From Typhlomys cinereus (lineage: Eukaryota; Chordata; Mammalia; Rodentia; Platacanthomyidae): DNA of 64,000 nt. The translations under genes were made by a program, and so were the position numbers. Position 1 is the stretch's first letter. Every line of letters starts with the position of its first letter. The notes beneath the pieces were generated by a model. The model saw nothing but the letters and a program-made list of their open reading frames with translations, was not told the origin of the DNA and ran no database searches. The stretch lies in contig JALPQD010000088.1 of assembly GCA_023101885.1 (NCBI GenBank), positions 2,577,501 to 2,641,500 on the forward strand, in the 5' to 3' direction. Positions 1 to 10,440 of the stretch are shown one piece after another.

Positions 1-759
1 AAGCTGAATTTAAAGACTATGGACTGGTTTGCTTGACAGAGGAGAGCTGTGTTGGCAGCCTTGAAGGTTTGGATGTGCAAAGAGTAGGCAGCAGAATATC
101 TGCTGCTATTGGAGAAATGAGTATCAGTGAAGGAAAACATAGTGACTTGCTCTGGGACAGTGGAAAACGTGAAAACCACAGTATGGCGAGTTCATGGTTT
201 GAAAACCTAGATTCCTTCAGGGGCCGAAAGCCCAAGTCAAAGCTGTTTCTTGCCCTTTGCAAGTTTGCTGCCTCAAAGAGGCTTTTCCAGCATCAGCGTG
301 TTGAAGTTGGTGCAGCTGTAGCTCCAGTGGGCTAAACTGCGTTTCAACCTCACTTCGGAATCTGGCAGCGTCCCTCAGGTGATACTGGTTTTGATGTACT
401 ACTGAAGGGTTCGTGGAGAGCAGCAAAAGCTTGGCACCAAGTGGCAAGTGTAGAGTTCCTTCAAGAGAAGGTGAAGCTTCTAGCTGCAGAGTGGTATTTG
501 ACATGCCACAATTGTGGGACTGTTGCTGAGGATGACTGTGAGAGGAGATTAAGCCTGGCTCAAGGAACTCTGCTTTTACAACTTCAAGCTGCAAACAGGG
601 ACGGGGATTGCCTAGAATCTTTGAGCCACCTTGACTATGTGATGAATGGCAGAAGATGGACATTGAAGTACAGGATGTGGTGATTTGTTGGAATTTGATC
701 TTTTTAATGTTTTCTTATTGTTTTAAGATATATCCGTTTTAATGTTCTATCTGGTTTTT
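1..759 (+). mobile_element. MaLR-type retroelement internal region, 5' part (gag-like remnant?)
   Basis: Frame 3 stays open from the window edge (codon at 3) to a stop at 681, broken only by one in-frame TAA at 333-335, so about 226 codons with one interruption. I do not recognise the product. A T-rich stretch follows (about 685-755). The block is read as the internal region of a MaLR-type (ERVL-related) element because sequence resuming at 7648, beyond the inserted L1, continues a similar T-rich style and leads through a polypurine tract into a TG...CA LTR at 7870 on the same strand. MaLR internal regions are known to hold decayed gag-like sequence. The 5' LTR would lie left of the window. 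The alternative is a processed pseudogene of a host gene. The assignment is inference; only the long open frame and the LTR downstream are seen. Confidence 0.42.
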
Positions 760-785
760 TGGTTTTTTGTTTGTTTTTGTTTTTT
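755..785 (-). other. Second (outer) poly(A) tract of L1-A insertion
   Basis: T-rich run on the plus strand, interrupted by G pairs, equal to an A-rich tail on the minus strand. It lies 15-20 nt downstream, in minus orientation, of an AATAAA hexamer whose complement is TTTATT at 801-806. This is the spacing of a normal mRNA 3' end. With the probable target duplication next to it, it marks the real 3' end of the inserted transcript. Confidence 0.55.
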
Positions 786-1095
786 AGGGGAAAAAGGAAC
801 TTTATTGCAGTTCACAAATCTAGGTTATAGTCCATCATGTCAGGAGAAATCATACCAACATAAGAAACAGAAGGAACTGGCCACATCACATCTAATGTTT
901 TAGTTTCATAATCATTGCAGTAATAAATACTTGACTCAAACAATTTAGGAGAACAATGGATTTCATTACAGCTCACAAGTATAGAATACAATCCATCATG
1001 TTATCAGCAGCTGAAGGAATTGTCACATCACATTCAAATTCAAGAGTAGGGACAAGAAACTAAGGCATGCCAGCCATCTATGTACAGATCACTTC
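786..1095 (-). other. Probable L1 3' transduced segment containing a rodent LTR-like repeat
   Basis: About 310 bp lies between the L1 3' end and the outer poly(A). It holds two related pieces (about 797-840 and 955-1000) that each resemble the rodent dispersed repeat seen again at 24893-25190, 27935-28260 and 39075-39390. These pieces share wording such as 'cagttcac' and 'agtccatcatg'. Its minus-strand end has AATAAA (801-806) just before the outer poly(A). The simplest reading is that the source L1 transcript ran past its own weak signal and ended in flanking DNA. The alternative is an independent older insertion next to the L1. Confidence 0.5.
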
Positions 1096-2084
1096 TTTTT
1101 TTGTTAACATTTTTTATTATTATTTTTGCTCATACAAACTTCTCCCTTCTCCTCCCCCCGAACCCCTGCTCCCCCTCCCCTCACCCCTCGCTCCCCATCC
1201 CCCAGTGCCTCCACCCCCAATCCCCAGAGAGTCCTTTAATGTGCATGCCAGACTCTCCTCTGGGCCCTCCTCTCCGATGAGGTTCAAGGACCCAGTTGTA
1301 TTTCCCTGAACGCTTTCCTGTGCTCCCCTTAAGCATAGGAACACTACTATGGCTGTCAATCCTTGTCTCCAAGGATATTGGTGCCTTTAGCAGATGCTAG
1401 ACTTTGTGAAGTCAATAGTGTGTTGGACATTGCGCAGGACATGCAAAGTCCAATTATGATTGCTTCAGCCCTAACTTGTGTGGAGTATCTTGCAAATCAT
1501 TGCTCCTCCCATCCTTTTGCTCTTACAATCTTACTGCCCCCTCTTCTGCAAATTTCCCTGAGCTTCAGGATGGGGAGAGATTAGTCTGGCCTAGTTCTAA
1601 GTGGTTGATATAGAGTCTCTGGATTGTGGTTTGTTGATTTTCTTTTGCAGTTTTGCTGTTTCTGAAGTGCCCTTCACTCCATCCTGATGACATTGTATGT
1701 CACTGCCTGGCCAGAGACAAAAAGCTGTTAAACTGGAGTCTTGTTATAAGAGCACATTGAAAGGTAGATGTAATAAAAGTAGGAAACCACAGTGAGGGAG
1801 GGATCAATCACCCATTTGCAAAATGGGTACTCTCCTTCTGGTGAGATCATAGCCCCTCGGTTGTAAATGATCAGGAACGAACGTCTGAGAACTTAACCAG
1901 GTGTCTCATTACTTATTTGCAGTCCTTGATGGAAGCCTATTTTCTCTGCTGTAACTATGGTGCCCTCACTCCTTGTGTTTGGTGTGGCCCTTCAACACCA
2001 TCCCTCCTGTTCATAATCCTTGGAATTACTGTATTACACAGATTTATCTTTGAGTGTCTCAAGGTGGGCTGGGTGGATTTGGTA
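1096..2084 (-). other. L1-A 3' UTR
   Basis: This is about 1 kb between the ORF2 stop (2085-2087) and the A-rich L1 end. The plus strand shows the complement of the G-rich polypurine tract at about 1143-1215, which is typical of rodent L1 3' UTRs. The same sequence recurs at 29431-30421 in L1-B, and a short version at 26580-26846 in L1-C, which fixes it as L1. The copy of the A-rich end here (1096-1125) is short and interrupted. Confidence 0.85.
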
Positions 2085-5000
2085 CTAGGAGCCACCTATT
2101 AGGGAGTACATACGGCGCTTAATTTTCTGGGTCTGGGATACTTCACTCAATATAATTGTTTCTAATGACATCCATTTCCCAGTAATTCCAAATTCCAGTA
2201 ATTCATCATTTTTGATGACTGAGTAGTACTCCATTGTATATATGTACCACATTTTTCTTATCCACTTGTCAACTGTTGGACATTTGGGTTGATTCCAAGA
2301 CTTTGCTATTGTAAAAACAGTGCTGCTATGAACATGGTCATGCTTGTGCTATCGAGGTGAACCTCTGCTGCATGGGGGGTTATTCCCAAAAGTGAAATAG
2401 CAGGGTCATATGGCATTTCAATCTTTAGTTTCTTTAAGAATCTCCAGACAGCTTGCCAGAGTGGCTGTATGAGCCTGCATTCCCACCAGCAATGTAGGAG
2501 AGTTCCCTCTCTGCACATCCTCTCCACATTTGTTGTTGTTTGTATTGTGGATTTTTGCCATCCTGTACCAGGGTGAGATGATATCTCAGGGAAGTTTTGA
2601 TTTGCATTTCCCTGATGGCTAAAGAAGTGGAGCATTTTTAAAGATATTTGCTAGACATTTTAATTTCATCCCTGGTAAAGTTTCTTTTATGTTCCAGGGC
2701 CCATTTTTTAACTGGGCCATTAATTTCCTTGGTGTTTAGTTTTCTAAGTTCTTTGTGCACTCTGGATAGTAGAGCTCCATCAGATATGTGGTTAGTGAAG
2801 ATTTTCTCCCATTCTGTGGGTTGCCTTTGAGCTCATGTTACAATCTCTTTATCTGAACAGAAGCTCTTTAATTTCACAAGATTGCAACCTTTGAGAGTTG
2901 GTAGCAGTGAGTGTGCCATTGGATGTCTGTTTAGGAACTGTTGGCCTAGCCCAATCAGCTCAAGGGAGTTCCCTATCCTTTCAACTATGGTTTTTATAGT
3001 CTCTGGCCTTATATTGAGGTCCTTTATCCATTCGGAATTAATTCTTGTACAAGGTGACAAGTACGGGTCCAGTTTTAATCTTCTACATGTGAAGATCCAG
3101 TTTTGCCAGCACCATTTGTTGAAGATACTGTTCTTTTTCCATTGGATTTTTTGGGCTCCTTTGTCAAAGATCAAATGGCTGCAATTTTGTGGGCTTATAT
3201 CTGGGTCTTCAACCCTTATCCATTGATCTGTGTGTCTATTTTGGAGCCAGTACCAGGCTGTTTTTATAAATATGGGTTTGTAGTATAGACTAAGGTTTGG
3301 TATGGTGATACCTACAGCACTGTTTTTGTTACTCAGGATTGTCTTTGCTAACCTAGGTCTTTTGTGCCTCCATATGAACTTTGAGATTTTTCATCACTGT
3401 CTGTGTGTGTGTGTAGAACCACGGACGAATTCGTGAACCACCATGGACGCCTCCACTTCCTTCTGCCCCGGGATTCACAGGCTCCGCCCTACCAGGACCA
3501 GAAACGCAGGCCGCCCCCGCTTCCGCCTGGCGTCTATACGTGGAATCTGGGATCCGAACTCAGGACCTTCCGCCTGCAAGGCGGAGGCTTAACCCCTGAG
3601 CCACCTCTCCAGCCCGAACTTTGAGATTTTTGCATCAACTTCTTTGAAGAATTCCTTTGGGATTTTAATTGGTATAGCACTGAATTTGTAAATTGCCTTT
3701 GATAGGATGGTCATTTTTACAATGTTGATTCTGCCAATTCAGGAACATGGGAGGTCTTTCCACCTTCTGGTGTCTTCTGCTATTTCTTTCTTTAGGGTTT
3801 TAAAGTTTTCATTGTAAAGGTCTTTTACCTCCTGGTTAGGTTTATACCAAGGTATTTCATTTTTTTAGGGGCTACAGTAAATGGGATTGTCTCTCAGGCT
3901 TTTTCACTTCTTTCATTCTGGGCATATAGGAAGGCCTCTGATTTTTGTACATTTATTTTGTATCCTGCCACCCTGCTGAACTTCTGTATTAGTTCCAGAA
4001 GCTTCCTGGTGGAGTTTTTGGGATCACTCAGGTATAGGATCATATCATCTGCAAATAGAGATAACTTGACTTCTTCCTTGCCGATATGAATCCCTTTTAT
4101 GTCCCTTTTTTGTCTTATGGCTCCAGCTAAAACTTCAAGTACAATATTGAAAAGAAGTGGTGACAGTAGAGAGCCTTGTCTAGTTCCTGATCGAAGTGGG
4201 AATGCTTCAAGTTTTTCCCCATTGAGTATAATCCTTGCTGTGGGCTTGTTGTATACAGCTTTTATTGTATTGACAAAGGTTCCTTCCATTCCAACCTTCT
4301 CTAGGGTTTTGATCATAAAGGGTTGTTGGATCTTGTCAAAAGCTTTTTCTGCATCTATCGAGAGTATCATGTGGTCTTGAACGTTGGACTGGTTTATATG
4401 GTGAATTACATTTATTGATTTGCGTATGTTGAACCAATCTTGTGTGCCTTGGGATAAAGCCTACTTGATTCCCGTGGATGATCTTTTTGATATGGTTTGA
4501 ATCTGATTTGCTAAGACTTTGTTGAGAATCTTTGCATCTGTGTTCATCAGAGAGATTGGCCTATAGTTTTCTTTTTTAAGTGTATTTTTATTAGGTTTTG
4601 GGATTAAGACGATATTAGCTTCATAGAAGGAATTAGGTAGTGTTCCTTCCTTTGCTATTTGGTGGAACAGTTTAAGGAGTATTGGTGTTATTATCTCCTT
4701 AAATGTTTGGTAGAACTCTGTGCTGAATCCATCTGGTCCAGGACATTATTTTGGTGGGAAGATTTGAGATTACTTTCTCAATTTCCTCATATGTTATAGG
4801 ACTATTTAAATAATTCACAACTTCCTGATTCAATTTAGGTAAGTTGTGTTTACTTAGGAATTCATCCATCTCTTTTGTGTTGTCAAATTTCACAGAGTAT
4901 AAGTTTTTGAAATATGACGTTATAATTCTCTGGATTTCTTGGGTATCAGTAGTAATAACTCCATTTTCATTTCTAATTTTGTTAATTTGGGTTTTTTCTC

Positions 5001-6155
5001 TCTTGATTTTCATTAATTTAGCTAGGGGTATATCAATCTTATTGATTTTTTCAAAAAAACAGCTTTTTGACTGGTTGATTTTCTCTATTGTTTTCCTAAT
5101 CTCGATTTCAGAAATTTCTCGCCTATTTTGCTAATCTCCTTCCTTCTACTGCTTTTGGGATCAGATTGCTCTAGTGTCTCTAAAGCTTTTAGCTGCATTG
5201 TTAATTTATTTATTTCTGATGTTTCCATTTTTTTGATGTATGCATTAAGATCTATGAACTTACCTCTTAGGAAAGCTTTCATTGTGTCCCAGAGATTTTG
5301 GTAAGTTGTATTTTCATTATCGTTCACTTTCAGGATATCTTGAATTTCCTTTTTATTTCTTCCTGAATCCAATTCTCATTCAGCATCATAGTCTTAAGTT
5401 TCCAGGAGTTAGTGTATTTTCTGTTGTTTGTAGTGTTGTGGATGTCATACTTTAACCCATGGTGGTCTGATAAGGTTCAGGCTAGAATTTCAACATTCTG
5501 TATATGTGGAGATTCATTTTGTGGCCCAATATGTGATCTATTTTGGAGAAAGTTCCATGTGCTGCTGAAAAACATGTGTATTCTTTGGTGCGTGGATGAA
5601 AAGTTTAATAGAGATCTCTGTAAGGTCCATTTCAGTAAGAGGTTTGGTTAAGCTCCAAAGTGTCTCTGTTCAAGTTTTTTACCTGTAGATCTATCCCATC
5701 TTGAGAGGGCGGTATTGAAATCCCCAAGAATTATCGTTTTGGGATTGATTTCTCACTTTAGACATTGTAGGGTTTACTTAATGAATGTGGGAGGGGCCGT
5801 GTTGTATGTATATATGTTCAGTATTGTGAAATCTTCCTGGTGAATTGTACCTGTGACTAAAATGTAGTATCCATCTGTGTCTCTTATGACTTTTTTTTGG
5901 TTGGAAGTCCACTTTGTCCGATATTATAATGGCTACCCCTGCCTGTTTTCTACTTCCATTAGCTTGTAGAATTGTTGACCAGCCTTTTTTTTTTAGGGCT
6001 TGCCTATCTTTTGTGGTGAGATGGGTTTCCTGCAGGCAGCAGATTGATGGATTGTGATTTTTAATGCAAGTTTGTAATCTGTGTCCCTTGATCAGTGAGT
6101 TAATTCAATTAACATTTAGTGTTATAATGGAGAAACTATTTTTAATTCCAGACAT
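2085..6155 (-). pseudogene. L1-A ORF2 (endonuclease/reverse transcriptase), broken
   Basis: It would encode the L1 ORF2 protein, an AP-type endonuclease followed by reverse transcriptase and a C-terminal Cys region that acts on its own RNA in target-primed reverse transcription. The minus strand starts at ATG 6155-6153. The endonuclease N-terminal region is recognisable (for example CCLQETHL coded near 6020-6040). The RT active-site motif FADD is at 4055-4044. The C-terminal segment with HCWWEC is in 2635-2306, and the stop is at 2087-2085. Early stops (for example within about 50 codons of the start) and several frameshifts break it into pieces. A SINE with target duplication interrupts it at 3376-3631. 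It is inactive. Confidence 0.9.
3376..3631 (-). mobile_element. Young B2-superfamily SINE in L1-A ORF2, with 16-bp target duplication
   Basis: The element body is 3392-3615, flanked by perfect copies of GAACTTTGAGATTTTT at 3376-3391 and 3616-3631. Read on the minus strand from 3615 it has a tRNA-like head with A-box TGGCTCAGGGG and a B-box-like GAGTTCGGATCC, a CG-rich hairpin between them (CCGCC-TTGCA-GGCGG), a GC-rich body and a CA-repeat tail. The same L1 site in L1-B (near 31717) has no SINE, which serves as the empty-site control. It is closely similar to the copy at 59754-60045, with many differences at CpG sites, so the subfamily is fairly young. Confidence 0.93.
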
Positions 6156-6205
6156 TTATTATGTTTAGTAGTTTTTATAAGTATATTGCTTCGCTTTTAA
6201 TGGTA

Positions 6206-7270
6206 TTATACTTCCCTTCTGTTCTCCCGGATATGCCTGTTTTTTTCTTCAAGGTTGAGTATCATTTCTAGCATTTTTTGAAGGCCTGGTTTGGTGGACA
6301 TGTATCCCTTCAAGTTGTCTTTGTGCTGGAAGATTTTTCTTTCTCCCTCAATCATGACGTATAGTTTTGCAGGGTAAATCAGCCTGGGTTGACATTTTCG
6401 CTCATTCAATACTTGAAGTATGTCTCTCCAAGTTCTTCTTGCTTTTACTGTTTCGACTGAGTAGTCATTTGTTATTCTAATAGGTTTACCTTTAAAAGTG
6501 ACTTGTTTTTTCTCCCTTGATGCTCTCAGCACCAGTTCTTTATCATGAATGTGGAGTGTTTTAACTATTATTTGTCATGGCGAGCTTCTGTTTTGGTCAT
6601 ATCTGTTTGGGGTGCGGAATGCCTCTTGTATATGGATGGGCCTCTCTTTTTTTATATGAGGAAAGTTTTCCTTGATGATCGTTTTAAAAATTTCCTCAGG
6701 GGTGGTATTTTGAGATTCTTGCTCTGGTATTCCATGAATACGCATGCTGGGCGTATTCAGGGTGTCCCATAACTCTTGAATATTTCTCTCAAGTATCTTT
6801 TTGGCTTTAACGACCTCTTCCATTGAGCTGGTTAATACTCCCACTTTATCTTCAAGATCTGAAATTCTGTTTTCTGCTTCATTAGTTCTGCTGATAAGAC
6901 TCTCTGTGGAGTTCTGCGTTGAAGATAACTTGTCTTTTAGCTCAGTTTTTAACTCTGCTTGAGTTTGTTTTAACTGCTCTATGCCTGTTTTTGTTTTTTG
7001 CACTGTTTTTCTCACCTCCTCCAAGTGTCTTTTGTGTTCCTCTTCAAAGTGATTGATTCGGTTATTTAATTCCTCCTGGATTTCCTCTTTCATAGTATTG
7101 AACATGGTAATGATCATATTTTGAAAGTCATTATCCTGGGTCAGGCTTTCTTGACCATTTTCCATGGGTTTGTTCTGGTTGGAGTCTAACATTATGGTAT
7201 TAATTCCTTCAGTGGGAGATTTGTTTACTTGAATGTTGTTTCTCATGGATTTGCACTTTGACTTGGGCAT
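6206..7270 (-). pseudogene. L1-A ORF1 (RNA-binding protein), one frameshift
   Basis: This is the L1 ORF1 nucleic-acid chaperone that trimerises and coats L1 RNA. It starts at ATG 7270 (protein begins MPKSKCKSM). It has a heptad-rich coiled coil at about residues 60-160 (Glu/Lys/Leu rich), then an RRM-type segment with MRIHGIPE near residue 180. The first 231 codons are open to 6575. The frame then shifts near 6560, and the C-terminal domain (for example CQPRLIYPAKL) runs to a stop at 6206. The total of about 355 codons matches rodent ORF1p, so a single indel separates it from full length. Confidence 0.9.
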
Positions 7271-7647
7271 TGTCTTTTTAAGTCTTAAGATCTTTCAATT
7301 TCTGTGTGTTTTTCACTGAACTGAATAATTTGGCCTGGGGTTCTGGCGGTGGGCAGGGGTGGAGCTTACCTAGGTAGCGGTGTGTCCCGGCTGGACCGTG
7401 CACGTCCCGGGTGGCAGAGTGGGAAAGGGAGGACGGGGCGTCGGTGGGGCACTATTTAACCTGGGGGGGCTGGGTCGGGGCCGGGAGTAGGGGGTCCTCC
7501 TCCCCAGCCCTGCACGGCTCCGGCTCCGGCTTCAGCTGGCTGGTGGGAGGAGCTGGGTCCTTTGGGCTGCCTGGGGATCTGGGGGTAGGCGGGGGCAGAG
7601 CTTAGCTAGGTTGAGGTGCATCCAGGGCGGCGGAGTAGGGAAAGGGG
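7271..7647 (-). promoter_or_regulatory. L1-A 5' UTR with about 1.6 tandem monomers (internal promoter)
   Basis: This GC- and CpG-rich segment upstream of ORF1 contains a repeat. The motif around GAGCTTA at 7362 with its flanks recurs at 7598, a period of 236 bp, and each copy is followed by a purine-rich GAGT(A)GGGAAAGGG block (about 7417 and 7634). Rodent L1s (mouse A, Tf and Gf types) are known to carry tandem 5' monomers that act as promoters. Here one full and one partial unit remain. The monomer sequence itself is not one I recognise. Confidence 0.65.
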
Positions 7648-7869
7648 TTTTATCTGTTTTAAAGTATTTTTAACTTATTCTAATTTAAGAAAGTTAAGGA
7701 ATTTGAACATTTAAAATGTTGGAACTGAATTTTTGATGAGAGAACATTTTAAATTTGTCCAGGAAATGTATTTATATTTTAAGATAACTTTTAACATCTA
7801 TGGGGACAAGGATTGAAGGTTACAGTTTAAAAGTGCTATGTTTTTGTGTCAAGTTGACAAGGGGTGGAG
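7648..7869 (+). mobile_element. MaLR-type internal region, 3' part with polypurine tract
   Basis: This AT-rich stretch ends in GACAAGGGGTGGAG directly before the LTR start at 7870. A purine run in this place is the plus-strand primer site used by LTR elements, and similar AAGGGGTGGA sequences precede rodent MaLR LTRs. It is the right-hand continuation of the element interrupted by L1-A. Confidence 0.6.
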
Positions 7870-8292
7870 TGTCATAGTTAGGCATCAGGTGTCAACTTGA
7901 CAGTGGAGGGTTTGAGCGCTGGGCACATTTGTAGAGAGTTGATGGTTGAGGTAAGCCCAGAGTAAACTTGAAGGAGATTGTCTAGCTGATGGGGAAGACC
8001 CAGCCCATGGTGGGTGGGATTAGGCCCTGGATAAATCACAGAGAGCTGGTTGAGAGAGTTGGCATCCTTCTGTTCACTTGGCCAGACATGCTAGTCTGGC
8101 AAGTAAGGATCGTTCATCTCTCAGCTGTTATGTGGTGATGGTGGCCAGTTCCCTTGGACTTGGTGTTGGTACATTTTCTCTCTTCAAGCTGGACTGAGAA
8201 CTGTAACCAAATTGTCGTAAGGAGATAAACCCCTTGTTCCCTTAAGCTCTTTGATGGTCATTTATCAGCAACTATGCGTACGAACTGCAACA
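7870..8292 (+). mobile_element. MaLR-type 3' LTR (family A)
   Basis: It starts TGTCATAGTTAGG and ends CTGCAACA, with a polyadenylation signal (ATAAA, near 8226) about 65 bp before the end. It belongs to the same family as copies at 17294, 36422, 43722, 46489, 51771, 52757, 59660 and 63690. Unlike the solo copies, no matching 5-bp repeat flanks it (TGGAG against GGGAT), as expected if this is the 3' LTR of an element whose 5' LTR lies outside the window. Confidence 0.82.
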
Positions 8293-8575
8293 GGGATCAA
8301 TCCATCATGGTGGGGAACACATGGCAGAAGGCATGGAGGCAGTAGCAGGAGGCTGGCTCGTGCTAACAACAGCATCAGGAAGCAATGAGAGTGAGAAAGT
8401 GAAGTTGAGTTATCAAGCCTCAAGACCTGCCCCAACGACCTACTTCCTCTAGCAAGGATCCACCACCTAAAGGTCCCACAACCTTTCCAAATAGCATCAA
8501 CACCAACTGGGGACCAAGTATCCAAGCACATGAGCCTATAATGTGACAATTCACATTCAAACCATGACACTGAAT
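8293..8575 (-). repeat. Old rodent LTR-like repeat fragment
   Basis: It resembles the rodent dispersed repeat family also seen at 24893, 27935 and 39075, with wording such as 'tccatcatggtgggga', 'ccacctaaaggt' and 'aaccatgac'. It reads as a MaLR-related or RMER-type fragment. Class assignment is from memory of rodent repeats and is not exact. Confidence 0.45.
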
Positions 8576-8929
8576 ATTGGTAACTGTGCAAGTTAATTTG
8601 CATACTTTATTCCATTGACTTGGGAAATAACCCTGAGATAGATTCAAGTGTTATTTCTATTTTGCAGATTGCAGAACAGTACATTTGGAAATATTAAGTG
8701 ACCCGTTTAATTAAAAAAAAACTAACTTACTAAAAATGCTAAACTGTACCCTTAATTAAAGCATTCTATATACTGGCTGGATGAAGCATACAAACTTCAT
8801 TCCAATTCAGACAACAGGAATGAAATCAATGACAGTTTCTTAATGTTTGTGTATTTCATTACAATAAAATAATACAAGATGAAAAATCAACTATATCCTA
8901 AGATTTTACATGATTGAGGGTGTATCTAG
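8576..8929. other. Unassigned AT-rich sequence
   Basis: Nothing recognisable apart from short A runs; no credible open frame. Confidence 0.5.
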
Positions 8930-9355
8930 TCTATTTTTTAATTCTTTGACAGTTTCATATATGTATAGAGTAAATTCTTTGTCATTTTTCCCTGTATCAC
9001 TTCATCTCTTCTCTCCTCCCATTGAAAATTTTCTCCTAGACAAGCTTTTCCCCTACATTTACATCTTTTATTCTTGTTTTAGTGTATGACCCACTATGTT
9101 TAATAAGAACATGCATGACCTTGGACCCTAGCTGTGGCACCAGTCGATCATACATCAATGGCTACACCACTGAAGTAAGTGGGTCCCTTTCCTCCAACCA
9201 GAATTAGCCATCAATATTCACTCAGAGATGTGTGGACACCACATGAGCTCTTCCCTTATCCATTATATAATGATGGGGTAAAATTTGTATAAGTCTTCTT
9301 CAGGTAAATACAGCTACAGAGATGTATAGCCAGTCTATTTATCAATCATTCTGTC
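8930..9355 (-). mobile_element. Older L1 (Lx-type) 3' UTR fragment
   Basis: The plus strand reads as the complement of an Lx-like L1 3' end, with TTCTTTGACAGTTTCATATA near 8942, then a pyrimidine-rich stretch, 'gtgtatgacccactatgttta' near 9083, and 'tggctacaccactgaag' near 9160. It is diverged and 5' truncated. Confidence 0.68.
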
Positions 9356-9376
9356 TATGTCAGTGCTCCAACAGTT

Positions 9377-9870
9377 TTTTTTTGTTTGTTTTGTATTGTG
9401 ACTTTTTATATGCCACTGGCAAAGCTCCAAATGCCACCTAAGGAAGGCGACATGAATTTCAGCCCTCATGACAGATTCTTTCGGAAAGCATGAAGCTAGA
9501 CTAGGGCAACTTCTGTGGAACTGAACTGTGCAGCTACTGTGTCAACACCCTGCCAAGACTGAATCTTCAGCAAAATGACATTGTGTGCCTCGGTTCAGAT
9601 TGCTAATGCAACGGAGGTAACGTACCATGTACCACCATCGTTCAGTTCCCTGGGATAAGCTGAACAGTTGGGCCACACAAATTCATTAGCCACAGGAAGA
9701 CGAGATGCTGGATAACACACACTGTTCAGTTCCTGTCTCATAATTCTTAGGAATTTTTCACTCGTTACTTCTTTTTGGCTCATAAATCTGGTTTTAATAT
9801 GAGGGTCACAAACAAGTATCTGCCTTTCTCTTATCCCCACAAAAGGCTGTTTCTTCTGCTAGCATGCAAA
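9377..9870 (-). other. Possible retrocopy with poly(A), unidentified
   Basis: On the minus strand a run ending in an A-rich tract (complement of the T run at 9377-9395) follows a region with an 81-codon open frame at 9840-9595. The protein contains KEVTSEKFLRIMRQELN and is not one I recognise. The A-rich end suggests a reverse-transcribed RNA, but no target duplication was found. It may be chance. Confidence 0.22.
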
Positions 9871-10440
9871 TAAGGGCCCACCAGCTTTGCACTCCTATAA
9901 TGGGATATCTTCTCCCATACTTTCCTCTGCAAATTATGGACATTTTCTGCAACAGTCTAAGATAGCCTTTGCTCTCACACGTATGATAACTATAAATGGT
10001 GCTGGAAAGTCAAGTTTAATTTCTGAGCCTGCTAATGAATATTTTAGCTCAGGTCATTGCTCCCATAGAAATCCTCAGACAAGGCAACATGCAGATGTGG
10101 CAGCTGCTCACCTCTGAGTTGCATCACCATCTTTATGAAAATAGGACTTGAGTGCTCAAGAAAGGTACCTATGTTGTCCACACTCATATTGAAGTGACTC
10201 TAGAGGCAGTATTTGTGTGTGTGACTTTTAAAAAAATCCAAACCTATGTCTTCCAGTTTGATACAAAATGTCCACAATGCATGTCTGCTTATTTCTCATG
10301 TGCAATGTTACAATCATCTCTCAGGCTGGTCTTTGCTGTCCAAATTCCTTCTTTATTTCTACTGTTCTCTGGTCATTAGGTCTTTTTTCTTCTAGTAGTC
10401 ATTCCTTATTGTAAAAGAATCCCACACCAGTCAGCTTAGA
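9871..10440. other. Unassigned unique-looking sequence
   Basis: No repeat or gene recognised. Short open frames here have no domain features. Confidence 0.45.

Larger units (their letters stand above)
760..7647 (-). mobile_element. Near full-length L1 retrotransposon (L1-A) with 3' transduced tail
   Basis: On the minus strand, in order, are a GC-rich 5' UTR (7271-7647), ORF1 (7270-6206), a spacer of about 50 bp, ORF2 (about 6155-2085), a 3' UTR with a polypurine tract (C-rich on the plus strand, about 1143-1215), an A-rich end near 1096-1125, about 310 bp of extra sequence, then a second long poly(A) (T-rich on plus, 755-785). A young SINE sits in ORF2. ORF1 carries a frameshift and ORF2 carries several, so it cannot move now. 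The probable imperfect target duplication is TTCTATCTGGTTTT at 745-758 against TTTTATCTGTTTT at 7648-7660. About 6.3 kb of L1 remains once the SINE is removed, close to full length for rodents. Confidence 0.9.

Noticed and set aside
217..663. 148-codon open frame on the minus strand
   Set aside because: It lies opposite the longer plus-strand frame and reads as a shadow, with no domain or start context.
4099..5134. Plus-strand open frames through the L1 body
   Set aside because: They are antisense to L1 ORF2. The protein motifs (FADD, HCWWEC) are on the minus strand.
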